NCBI GenBank assembly: GCA_049889095.1
Contig: JBLJFK010000010.1
From: Ewingella sp049889095
GTDB lineage: Bacteria > Pseudomonadota > Gammaproteobacteria > Enterobacterales > Enterobacteriaceae
Length of the DNA stretch: 64,000 bases
Direction: 5' to 3' (one strand)
Both the position numbers and the translations under genes were made by a program. The notes under the pieces are model-generated. The model did no database searches and was not told the DNA's origin. It was given only the letters and a program-made list of their open reading frames with translations. This document shows, in pieces, positions 35,201-42,578 of the stretch (the stretch's first letter is position 1; each line of letters opens with the position of its first letter).

Positions 35201-35526
35201 GGTTCCCTAATCATCCTTTTAATGATCTCCGCGATGCCTGAGTCTGATGCTTCTTGTGCTTTGAACGCACCGGCCCGTTTAAACGTCGGTTCTATCAGAA
35301 AATACATCATTTCCAGTCCTTGAGCATACAGTGCAGCATAATAGGCGGGATAAGCAATTCGCAAGTGTTGGGCGCTATCAGCCGCTTTTTGAACAACAGC
35401 ATACATAGTCACTACCCCCGCCACTGTGCCAGCAGTGCGGCCTGTCAGGGCGCTTATTTCAAGGCTGAGATTCATGCCGAGACTAACAGCGGTGGCGACT
35501 GCTAAAGAGTGCGCGGGAGTCGACAT
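35197..35526 (-). CDS. Fused gene: hcp start joined to the C-terminal part of an effector-like protein
   Basis: A 109-residue product. Residues 1-6 (M-S-T-P-A-H) and the upstream spacer are the same as at the start of hcp. From residue 7 to the end it aligns, with many identical residues (for example G-M-N-L-S-L, V-Q-K-A-A-D-S-A, Y-P-A-Y-Y-A-A-L-Y-A-Q, F-..-R-A-G-A-F-K), with residues 130-229 of the 229-residue protein at 35762-36451. The first 130 residues of that protein are missing. The junction lies at the end of the 82-bp repeat. This looks like a deletion in an ancestral hcp-effector-immunity tandem array. Whether the shortened protein is toxic, inert or a recombination reserve is unknown. 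Confidence 0.75.
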   Translation of the reverse strand: MSTPAHSLAVATAVSLGMNLSLEISALTGRTAGTVAGVVTMYAVVQKAADSAQHLRIAYPAYYAALYAQGLEMMYFLIEPTFKRAGAFKAQEASDSGIAEIIKRMIREP

Positions 35527-35590
35527 AAAATTTCCTTATTAAATGTTTAAGTAGTGGTGATTGCCGGCAAATTACCATTTCACGTAACGA
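35509..35590. repeat. 82-bp direct repeat, copy B (end of immunity-like gene to start of fused gene)
   Basis: This copy covers the R-Y-V-K-W-stop codons of the 62-residue membrane protein, the same 45-base spacer, and the hcp-like first codons of the fused gene. Outside its ends the two loci diverge abruptly: into the effector-like sequence on one side and into different membrane-protein codons on the other. Confidence 0.95.
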
Positions 35591-35760
35591 TAAAAAACAA
35601 TTATCACGAATATGAAGAATGCGGGGATAAGCCAGATTGGACTATCTGGGAATAAAAAACCCTGCACTAATGCGGATATGATGGTTAGTACCGTAGGGCC
35701 ATAATACGAAACCAATGACCTGAATATCCGCCTAAAAAATCTTTTTATAAGATTCGTCAT
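35572..35760 (-). CDS. 62-residue two-helix membrane protein, predicted immunity protein (copy 1)
   Basis: A small membrane protein with a basic N-terminus (K-R-F-F-R-R-I-F-R), two hydrophobic segments (about 18-35 and 42-57) with the turn P-D-S-P-I-W, and the end R-Y-V-K-W. It is paralogous to the 61-residue protein at 35015-35200; both share the -PIW- turn and the last five residues. It starts one base after the stop of the 229-residue gene. A small inner membrane protein paired with a hydrophobic, Hcp-linked effector would fit an immunity role, comparable in layout to the Ssp6/Sip6 pair of Serratia. That comparison is from memory and untested. Confidence 0.65.
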   Translation of the reverse strand: MTNLIKRFFRRIFRSLVSYYGPTVLTIISALVQGFLFPDSPIWLIPAFFIFVIIVFYRYVKW

Positions 35761-35761
35761 G

Positions 35762-36451
35762 TTATCTAATCATCTTGGTGATGATGTCCGCAATACCGCC
35801 ATCTGATGTTGATTGCTTAAACGCACCTGCTCGTTCAAACAATGATTCTACTAGGAAAAACATCATTTCCAGCTCTTGAGCATACAGCGCGGCGTAATAG
35901 GCCGGATAGGTATAATAAAGACGGTGGGCGCTATCGGCTGCCTTCTGGACAATGCCATATGTGCCAACTCCAGCTAAAAAACCCGCAGTCCTGCCCCCAA
36001 TTAAGGCGCTCATATTAAGGCTTAGATTCATACCAACAGCAACGACAGAGGCGACCGCTAAAGCGAATCCCGCTGTGGTGAGATAACTGGCGGCAATGTG
36101 AATATTCACCGCCATTAGCATTTTTTTGATACGTTCTAATTGTGCTGATGTTTTGTATTTAAATATTTCTTCGAAATAGATTTTAAGCATGTCAAAGACA
36201 ACGCCGCCATGTCGAAGAAGATGGATAACTGCATTTCGGAATCGAATATCTTCAGTCTTTTGCTGCTGGCAGACGTCCTGATAGTCGTCAGTAAAACACG
36301 ATGTGTAATAGGTCAAGCGTTGAGCGCCCGCACCCAATGTTTTAAGTTGATCGGCTACCTGTCTTCTGACAGCAGTTAAAGCATGATCGAGTTTGAGTGC
36401 GAGAATTCTATTGGCTTGTAAATAACTGATGACTTGATCGTTATAGTACAT
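35762..36451 (-). CDS. 229-residue predicted Hcp-dependent membrane-acting effector
   Basis: Residues 1-110 are mostly helical and charged, with a Cys pair (52 and 61). Residues 115-168 form a long, Gly/Ala-rich hydrophobic stretch with G-M-N-L-S-L-N near 140 and G-G-R-T-A-G near 152. The rest is amphipathic, with Y-P-A-Y-Y-A-A-L-Y at 182-190. There is no signal peptide and no enzymatic motif. It has a strong ribosome site (AAGGAG). Next to hcp and a mini membrane protein, this profile suggests a pore-forming or membrane-disturbing type VI effector carried inside Hcp. A known precedent is Ssp6 of Serratia marcescens; I cannot verify homology. Confidence 0.6.
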   Translation of the reverse strand: MYYNDQVISYLQANRILALKLDHALTAVRRQVADQLKTLGAGAQRLTYYTSCFTDDYQDVCQQQKTEDIRFRNAVIHLLRHGGVVFDMLKIYFEEIFKYKTSAQLERIKKMLMAVNIHIAASYLTTAGFALAVASVVAVGMNLSLNMSALIGGRTAGFLAGVGTYGIVQKAADSAHRLYYTYPAYYAALYAQELEMMFFLVESLFERAGAFKQSTSDGGIADIITKMIR

Positions 36452-36711
36452 ACCCGCTCCTTGGCAATACCCCTTAAGTCCGTGTGGAAAGTGTAAGCGT
36501 TCAATCGTAGTGAGTAAATGCGCATTTATGCTGCGTGCTTTCGCTTTTTTTTAAATAAAGTATTCATTACCGCACCACAGTTGTATTGGCGCGCTTCTCA
36601 ATGTGATCTCCTCTCTGATTTATCCTGACATCGATATTGGGAAGGGATCCGAGTGCGCAAGGGAAGCCGTAAGCCAATGCATCTGGCACTTGAAGGATGA
36701 CGGATATTTGC
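36452..36711. other. Intergenic region upstream of the effector gene
   Basis: About 260 bases, A/T-rich in the part next to the gene. The promoter of the minus-strand hcp/effector string should be here, but no convincing -35/-10 pair stands out. A plus-strand open frame (36603-36848) runs through a terminator hairpin and does not look real. Confidence 0.5.
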
Positions 36712-36742
36712 AAAAAAAAACACTTGCCGGTCAGCAAGTGTT
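36712..36742 (-). terminator. Strong intrinsic terminator on the minus strand
   Basis: A perfect nine-base stem AACACTTGC/GCAAGTGTT with a six-base loop is followed on the minus strand by a run of nine T. It ends a transcript coming from higher coordinates, just after the small frame at 36751-36954. It would insulate the hcp/effector string from upstream transcription. Confidence 0.85.
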
Positions 36743-36750
36743 AAAAACAA

Positions 36751-36954
36751 TCAGGTCATGGACAACAGGGGGAGTGCCTCACTCAACGTTTTGCCTGCTG
36801 GTTGATAAAGGCCTGATGAGAGGCGCTTATCGGTCAGATAGACAATAGGCACTATAAATTGGCTCTGCATCATTCCCAGGTTTATGAAGCCGTCAGGCAA
36901 ACATAAGAGGTGGAATGAGCATCTACATATTAGATATAGCAGGACTCGTGCCAC
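36751..36954 (-). CDS. Possible small gene or gene remnant, 67 codons
   Basis: An open frame that ends eight bases before a strong terminator. The second half (Q-S-Q-F-I-V-P-I-V-Y-L-T-D-K-R-L) reads like real protein, while the first half is rich in Cys and Leu and less convincing. It may be the tail of a broken gene of the island. I do not recognise it. Confidence 0.25.
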   Translation of the reverse strand: MARVLLYLICRCSFHLLCLPDGFINLGMMQSQFIVPIVYLTDKRLSSGLYQPAGKTLSEALPLLSMT

Positions 36955-37288
36955 ATCAGGCTGTATTTTTGGTCTCGCAAAATAATAAATTCATCTTATT
37001 GATTTTAATGCTTTAAATTTTTTATTTAGACGGGGGAATTTGGATTTTTCAAAACGGCGCAGAGCGGAAAACCAACTTAACACCAATTAGTGTCGCTGCT
37101 CAGCGACAATCAAAGCAAGAGGCCGATAAACCCTTATTTTTCATATGACTGAATGTCACCCTGCAACGACAAGAGCCTACGGCAGTGTCGCTATTATTGA
37201 GCAGCAGAAAAAGGAGACGAAAAACGTGGTCTCGCTGCGCTCGGCTCAAACCTCCTGCGGAGGTTCTCATCCTCACAAACGATAGGCG
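36955..37288. other. Gene-free stretch between the island and the tRNA operon
   Basis: I see no convincing gene in these roughly 330 bases. It is A/T-rich at its low-coordinate end and contains two palindromes: TGTCGCTG-CT-CAGCGACA (37092-37109) and AACCTCC-TGC-GGAGGTT (37249-37265). No integrase gene or obvious partial tRNA copy was found. Confidence 0.5.
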
Positions 37289-37318
37289 AAAAAAAACCTG
37301 CTTCAAAAGCAGGCTTTT
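37289..37318 (-). terminator. Terminator of the tRNA operon
   Basis: On the minus strand, the stem CCTGCTT/AAGCAGG is followed by a run of eight T. It lies five bases after the 3' end of the tRNA-Pro gene. Confidence 0.88.
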
Positions 37319-37323
37319 CAAAT

Positions 37324-37400
37324 TGGTCGGCGAGAGAGGATTCGAACCTCCGACCCACTGGTCCCAAACCAGTTGCGCTACCAAGCTGCGCTACTCGCCG
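37324..37400 (-). tRNA. proM: tRNA-Pro (anticodon TGG), proM-like
   Basis: A 77-base cloverleaf with encoded CCA. The anticodon TGG sits in the stem-loop CTGGTTTGGGACCAG. The T-arm GGAGGTTCGAATCCTCT is intact. It is the last gene of the argX-hisR-leuT-proM operon, in the E. coli order. Confidence 0.97.
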
Positions 37401-37459
37401 ATGTCGTGCATATTACTATTTTTTGATACTAACTGCATCATTTAAATGCATTTTGTGTG

Positions 37460-37545
37460 TGGTGCGAAGGGAGGGACTCGAACCCTCACATCCAAAGGAC
37501 ACTAACACCTGAAGCTAGCGCGTCTACCAATTCCGCCACCATCGC
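37460..37545 (-). tRNA. leuT: tRNA-Leu (anticodon CAG), leuT-like
   Basis: An 86-base type II tRNA with a long variable arm and encoded CCA. The anticodon CAG lies in GCTTCAGGTG. The acceptor stem reads GCGATGG against CCTTCGC, which leaves a U-U mismatch at the fifth pair, where E. coli has A. The variable arm is one base shorter than in E. coli. Confidence 0.93.
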
Positions 37546-37576
37546 ATGTCACGTTCACAAAATCATTTAAAAAATT

Positions 37577-37653
37577 TGGGGTGGCTAATGGGGCTCGAAC
37601 CCACGACAACTGGAATCACAATCCAGGGCTCTACCAACTGAGCTATAGCCACC
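37577..37653 (-). tRNA. hisR: tRNA-His (anticodon GTG), hisR-like
   Basis: A 77-base tRNA counting the extra G at position -1, which pairs with C73 just before the encoded CCA. This extra pair is the identity mark for histidyl-tRNA synthetase. The anticodon GTG lies in GATTGTGATT. Confidence 0.97.
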
Positions 37654-37724
37654 ATTTCAAACTCTTCTACATCGTGGGATGCTTAACTTCAAACATCACC
37701 ACCGCAACTCTAGCGCAAACTTAA

Positions 37725-37801
<77 letters not shown>

Positions 37802-37822
37802 TTAGCGCCGTTGCGGATGAGG

Positions 37823-37851
37823 ATACTACGGTTTCCATACCACCCTGTCTA
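37823..37851 (-). promoter_or_regulatory. Promoter of the argX-hisR-leuT-proM operon
   Basis: On the minus strand there is TAGACA, a 17-base spacer and TAGTAT, followed by a C-rich discriminator. This suits a strong, stringently controlled tRNA promoter. It lies about 20 bases before the tRNA-Arg gene. Confidence 0.75.
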
Positions 37852-38122
37852 GTGCTTTTTATTGGAAAAGTTTCGTTTGACTGCTCTTTGTCCAATACGC
37901 GCTAAAAATAGGCGACTTACTCTCACTACCCATGACTAACGACGTTATTTTGTCTGTTCAGCCGTCAATGACGAGCACATGCTCATCCCCAGCGGGGAGT
38001 ATATCAGGCGGTTCGCTGCGATGAAAACCCTGCCTATCAGCAAATAAATCCTCGTATCGGGATTAATTGCCACTTCCATCCGCTCTGCTGCCCTAATTTA
38101 GATACCATGACCGCAGGGGCGT

Positions 38123-38863
38123 TTAGAGGCGGCCAGAGTAGTGGTAACGAAGATATTTAAGCAGTTTAATCTGACGACCGAGGCGACTGGGCTGGCGGAT
38201 TAAACGATAGAGCCACTCAAGCCCCAGCTTTTGCCAGATTTTCGGTGCGCGCTTCACATGACCGGTAAACACGTCGTAGGTACCACCGATACCCATGTAT
38301 AAGGCATCAGGATGCACGGCACGGCAGTCGTACATGAGAACCTCCTGTTTAGGTGATCCCATCGCGACGGTGACAATGGCAGCATGACTGGCTTTAACAC
38401 GCTCAAACAGTGAATCACGCTGCTGTGGGTCCAAATAACCGTTCTGGCTGCCAACAATGTTTACATTCCACTGCGCGCGCAGTTTGGCTTCAGTTTGCTC
38501 CAGCACATCAGGTTTACCGCCAATCAGAAAGACGGGCGTCCCTTCCTGCCCCGCACGCTGCATCATCCCTTCCCATAAATCCGCCCCAGGAATACGCGAC
38601 ACCTCGGCCTGCGGGTATTTACGACGTATAGAACGCACAACGCTTATGCCATCGGCGTATTTGTACTCTGCGCGACCAATAAGCCCGGCAATTTCCGGCT
38701 GGCTTTCCATAGCCAACACTTTTTCAGCATTGATAGCCACCAGCGCACCGGTCTTCACCCGGTGGCAGGCAAACAGATAGTCAAGGAACTGATCCATGTC
38801 GCGAAAGCCCCACAGATCAATACCACGGATTGAATAAATTGGAATGTTATTATCTAAATTCAT
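38123..38863 (-). CDS. wecG: UDP-ManNAcA transferase WecG (lipid II of ECA)
   Basis: A 246-residue glycosyltransferase of family 26 (WecG/TagA/CpsF). It adds N-acetylmannosaminuronic acid to lipid I in enterobacterial common antigen synthesis on the inner face of the inner membrane. The block G-A-D-L-W and the late segment M-G-S-P-K-Q-E (near residue 168) and G-G-T-Y-D-V-F-T-G (near 193) are family marks. The start overlaps wzyE by four bases. It is the last gene of the wec string. In E. coli yifK lies between it and the tRNA operon; here it is absent. Confidence 0.94.
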   Translation of the reverse strand: MNLDNNIPIYSIRGIDLWGFRDMDQFLDYLFACHRVKTGALVAINAEKVLAMESQPEIAGLIGRAEYKYADGISVVRSIRRKYPQAEVSRIPGADLWEGMMQRAGQEGTPVFLIGGKPDVLEQTEAKLRAQWNVNIVGSQNGYLDPQQRDSLFERVKASHAAIVTVAMGSPKQEVLMYDCRAVHPDALYMGIGGTYDVFTGHVKRAPKIWQKLGLEWLYRLIRQPSRLGRQIKLLKYLRYHYSGRL

Positions 38864-40248
38864 GAGTGTTCATCCAACGACGGATGCGTCGTTGGGATCC
38901 CTTCGGTATTGATAATGTTAACAATGCGATATGGCCGCGGGTTGATCAGACCTACTGCGTCAAAAAACCAGTACAGAAGTTTTGCTATGGCCAGACACGC
39001 GCCAAAAATCAGGCAGAAGAAAACTACGCGCGAGAAAAAAGAATCCAGGCCTTCCCGTGCAAGCACAATCATATTAAAGACCGCGCCAAAACAAAAACTT
39101 TGCAAAATTGCTGCTTTGTAACGATTTTTCTCCGCTTTTCCAAGTTCATACAGCCAGTCGAACCATTTGATGATCAAACCAACCGCCACCGCTCCCAAAG
39201 GAATAAACCACACCCCGCCCATCACCACCAGCGAGCCGATGAGGGTCGGAGAGATGGCCAGCCCGGAATGATTATTGAGTACTTCCCAGGTAAAGTAGTT
39301 GGCGGAATTGAGCACCACGCTGGGCCTGCCCGGCCACAACCAACTCGGAATAAAGACATAGAAGTCGCGGATAATTGGAGCAAGTCCCTGAAAGCTGATT
39401 TTGTCGTAATTCTGTAGCAACAGGCCCAGATTCTCCCACGGCGAGAAAGTGTCGCGGGTAAGGTAGAGAAAAGTATAGAACGCCTCCGGCCCGTTGACGT
39501 TCATCCCATAGCGCTTAAGGGCCAGCCAGAACATACCCATAATCGCCATAACGCTCGCCACGACCAGCATCCACAGCGATATCCAGCCACGCACAATGCC
39601 GATAAACAGAAATAGCGCAAAAGCGATGATGATATTGGCACGAGTGCCGCCGACGATCACATAAGTCAGCAGGCCAAAAGCTACCGTGCTCAGGAGAAAA
39701 AACAGCCAGCTACGGCTGTTCTGCCGCAAAAAATAGACCACCAACATGGCAGGAATGAAGAAGTAGAAGAAACGTTTGAGCGCCACACCGGAGACATCGC
39801 TGGAAAAGATCTGGCTGTACGACTTGAGTTTGAACAACAGCAAACCGTTATGCAGAAAGAAAATTGACACGGTCACGATGGCAACGAGTGCCAGCAGCAT
39901 CCACGTCAGGTGGGTTTCCACCCTGTTCATGGTAAAAAGCGCGGCTCTTGGCGTCGCTGAGGGTACTTTAAGTCGAGTCTTATAACTTACATAGTAAATG
40001 CCGTAGAAACAGGTAGCGGCTAGCATCGCCTGCAGGAGGTACTCCACCGGAACCACCTGCACGTCAAAACGAAACACCAGCAGACAGGTCAGCGGGAAAC
40101 CGAAGTAGAACGTCAGCAGATACAGCATGGAAAAGAATACGTTGAAGTTAAAACGGACGCGGCGAAATTCTTTGTAGGTCAGCGTCAAAATGAATATCAG
40201 CGAAAAGGCGTAGACCACGCAAAGACCGCCGAACTGCGCCAGCGTCAT
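38860..40248 (-). CDS. wzyE: ECA polymerase WzyE
   Basis: A 462-residue inner membrane protein with about eleven helices that polymerises ECA trisaccharide repeats in the periplasm. The segments R-R-V-R-F-N-F-N-V-F-F, V-S-G-V-A-L-K-R-F-F and F-V-..-P-S-W-L-W-P-G-R-P-S are as in E. coli. I chose the ATG at 40248, which overlaps the wecF stop by four bases. A longer frame to 40287 would lie inside wecF. Confidence 0.94.
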   Translation of the reverse strand: MTLAQFGGLCVVYAFSLIFILTLTYKEFRRVRFNFNVFFSMLYLLTFYFGFPLTCLLVFRFDVQVVPVEYLLQAMLAATCFYGIYYVSYKTRLKVPSATPRAALFTMNRVETHLTWMLLALVAIVTVSIFFLHNGLLLFKLKSYSQIFSSDVSGVALKRFFYFFIPAMLVVYFLRQNSRSWLFFLLSTVAFGLLTYVIVGGTRANIIIAFALFLFIGIVRGWISLWMLVVASVMAIMGMFWLALKRYGMNVNGPEAFYTFLYLTRDTFSPWENLGLLLQNYDKISFQGLAPIIRDFYVFIPSWLWPGRPSVVLNSANYFTWEVLNNHSGLAISPTLIGSLVVMGGVWFIPLGAVAVGLIIKWFDWLYELGKAEKNRYKAAILQSFCFGAVFNMIVLAREGLDSFFSRVVFFCLIFGACLAIAKLLYWFFDAVGLINPRPYRIVNIINTEGIPTTHPSLDEHS

Positions 40249-41330
40249 GATGACGCCCCTGCTGCCAGATTCAGCGCCTGATGCCATCCGGCAATATAGT
40301 TTGGATTAAAGAACGCGATGTTTTGGCGATCGGTAGTCAGTAACTGACGGCGCGCTTCGGCAACGGTCGCATTATCTAGCTGATCACCGTAAAAAAGCAC
40401 GGGCAGATGCTGCTCGGCTAAATCCTGCCAGAACGGGTTCTTGCGGCTCACCACAAAAGGCACGCCAAACTGAATGAGCAGACACAAGGTGCCGATACCT
40501 TGCTGTCGATCAAAAATAAAATAACCCAGCGAACAGCGGCGTAGCATCTTGAGGTACTCATCAAAGGCCATCGCCTCTGCCAGTAACTCAACATTCTCGG
40601 CAGGAAAGAGCTTCAGGGCCTCAGCGCGGATTTGCTCAATATAAGGCTGATTATTGTCCGGATAGCCCAGCGGAATAATCACCCGAATATCCGCACCAAA
40701 CTGCTGATACAGCGCATTCAATGCTTCGAGATGCCGGTTGCTGACATCCCCGGAATTGCCGACCAAAACGGTCATCAGCCCACGGCTTTCCGCCTGACTG
40801 TCTAACTGAGTCAGGGCCGGATCCATACGCGTCGGAAAGTAGAGTAGCGAAGAAGCCACCCGCGGATGGCGCTGATGATAATGAATCAGATCGCCGCGCG
40901 TACCAAATACATGACCGACACGCCCCTGGGCAATGCGCCGCAATAGATAAAACAGACGAAACTTCAGGCTTCCGGATGCTTCATACAAATCAGCACCCCA
41001 CATATGCCAGCATACCTGCCTCGCTTTGATCTTGCCGCCGAGTAATGCCAGCCACAGGGTTGGGTTAAATTGCCCGTGCAGGAAGAAATGATGGCTGCGG
41101 TTCTGCTGTGCGTTAGCGATCACTGCTTGTGCCAAACTTTTTTTATCTGGGTAGATATCAAGCTGCAGGCGCGTCAATCCGGCAAACGCGGCACTGTCCG
41201 CTGCGGCCACCATGAAATTGCGGATTTGTTCCTGCGGCGCGCACTCTGCCAGCACGTCATTGAAGAAGCGCAGCACGGTGAGATTATGGTGCGGGATATC
41301 AGATCCCAATACGTGAATCAGCGTTGTCAT
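40245..41330 (-). CDS. wecF: TDP-Fuc4NAc transferase WecF (lipid III of ECA)
   Basis: A 361-residue glycosyltransferase of family 56. It adds the third sugar, 4-acetamido-4,6-dideoxygalactose, to ECA lipid II. The start V-L-G-S-D-I-P-H-H-N, the H-M-W-G-A-D-L-Y-E segment and the G-N-S-G-D motif are typical. It overlaps wzxE and wzyE by four bases on either side. Its donor requires the products of WecD and WecE. Confidence 0.94.
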   Translation of the reverse strand: MTTLIHVLGSDIPHHNLTVLRFFNDVLAECAPQEQIRNFMVAAADSAAFAGLTRLQLDIYPDKKSLAQAVIANAQQNRSHHFFLHGQFNPTLWLALLGGKIKARQVCWHMWGADLYEASGSLKFRLFYLLRRIAQGRVGHVFGTRGDLIHYHQRHPRVASSLLYFPTRMDPALTQLDSQAESRGLMTVLVGNSGDVSNRHLEALNALYQQFGADIRVIIPLGYPDNNQPYIEQIRAEALKLFPAENVELLAEAMAFDEYLKMLRRCSLGYFIFDRQQGIGTLCLLIQFGVPFVVSRKNPFWQDLAEQHLPVLFYGDQLDNATVAEARRQLLTTDRQNIAFFNPNYIAGWHQALNLAAGASS

Positions 41331-42577
41331 GCTCGCCTACGATAGATAACAAAAATGACGCTGCACAGGGTGAAATAGACGATGTAGGTCGCCATGTAGG
41401 CCTGCGCTGCCCCCAAAGAGCCGTGTAACGGGATCAGCCAGTGTGAAAAACCGGTCAGGAGTAAAAACTGGCTGATTTCGGTCAGCACATAAAAGCGCAG
41501 CGACGCTTTGGCAATCACCAGATACCCAAAAACATAAGATCCGACTTTGAGGACGTCGCCGACCAGTTGCCAGGCAAAGAGATCGCGCATAGCGGTGAAC
41601 TGGTGGGAAAACAGCAGCCAGATGGCGAAGTCACGCAATAGCCACACCATAAAACTAGCGCAGGCGACGGCCGGGAGCACAAATTTCAGCGACTTAATGA
41701 TTTCGCGCGAAATCGCCTGCTTATCCGTCAGGCGCGATAACGTCGGCAACAGATAAACACTGAACGAGGCGGTGATAAATTGCAGGTAGGCATCTGAAAT
41801 GCTGCTGACGCCCTGCCAGATCCCTACATCGTCCCAGCTGTAGTACTTAGCCAGCAGATTTCGCATCATGACATACGCCACCGGCAGCGTCACCGAAGTG
41901 ATGAGCGCCATAATGGTAAACTTACCCAGATGGCTGGCTATTACACTGTCCCAGCCCAGCCGCAAAAAATGCAGCGGGAAAGGCTTACGGCGCCATAACA
42001 TCGCGCCTGCGGGCAGTACTACCAGCGCAGGGACCAACGCTAAACCAGCTAACGCGCCTTCATAGCCGCCCAGTTTGAAGCAGAGAAAATAAGCCAGCAA
42101 CCCAATCAGGCTACCGCCAATCACCGCCAGCGCATTGCCTCTGGCATCGCGATAGCCTTTGAGGATAGCCTGAAAATAGTTGGCGTAGGCGATACCCATT
42201 TGAATCAACGCGACCGCACGGATCAATGGCTGGTCGTCGATATGACCAAAAAGGCCGACGCTTATTGGCTCCGCAGCCAACAGCAAAATCACCGCCAACA
42301 GCGTCGAGAACCCTAAAATCAAGCTGGATGCCGTGCCCAGAACGGCTTTTAAGCGTGCCGGATCCTGATGATGCTCGGCGACGTATTTAGTCACACCATT
42401 GAATATCCCGGCACCAGACAGCACGCCCAGCACGGTGACCATCTGGCGAAAGTTACCCGCCTGACCAACGCCGCTCGGGCCAAAGGCCACGGCCAGCAAT
42501 TTCACCACCAGCAAGCCCGCAGCGATTTTTATCAGCGTTGAACCCGCAGTCCAGACCGAAGCTTTTGCCAGAGACAT
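41327..42577 (-). CDS. wzxE: ECA lipid III flippase WzxE
   Basis: A 416-residue inner membrane protein of the MATE/PST flippase fold with about twelve helices. It moves lipid III across the inner membrane. The start S-L-A-K-A-S-V-W-T-A-G-S-T-L-I-K and the early G-P-S-G-V-G are family features. It begins one base after the stop of wecE. Confidence 0.93.
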   Translation of the reverse strand: MSLAKASVWTAGSTLIKIAAGLLVVKLLAVAFGPSGVGQAGNFRQMVTVLGVLSGAGIFNGVTKYVAEHHQDPARLKAVLGTASSLILGFSTLLAVILLLAAEPISVGLFGHIDDQPLIRAVALIQMGIAYANYFQAILKGYRDARGNALAVIGGSLIGLLAYFLCFKLGGYEGALAGLALVPALVVLPAGAMLWRRKPFPLHFLRLGWDSVIASHLGKFTIMALITSVTLPVAYVMMRNLLAKYYSWDDVGIWQGVSSISDAYLQFITASFSVYLLPTLSRLTDKQAISREIIKSLKFVLPAVACASFMVWLLRDFAIWLLFSHQFTAMRDLFAWQLVGDVLKVGSYVFGYLVIAKASLRFYVLTEISQFLLLTGFSHWLIPLHGSLGAAQAYMATYIVYFTLCSVIFVIYRRRA

Positions 42578-42578
42578 A

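Noticed and set aside
36603..36848. 81-codon open frame on the plus strand in the island
   Set aside because: It runs straight through a strong terminator hairpin and its A-run, has no ribosome site, and its translation looks unlike protein.
37100..37384. 94-codon minus-strand frame across the tRNA-Pro gene
   Set aside because: It overlaps the tRNA and its terminator, so it cannot be a real gene.
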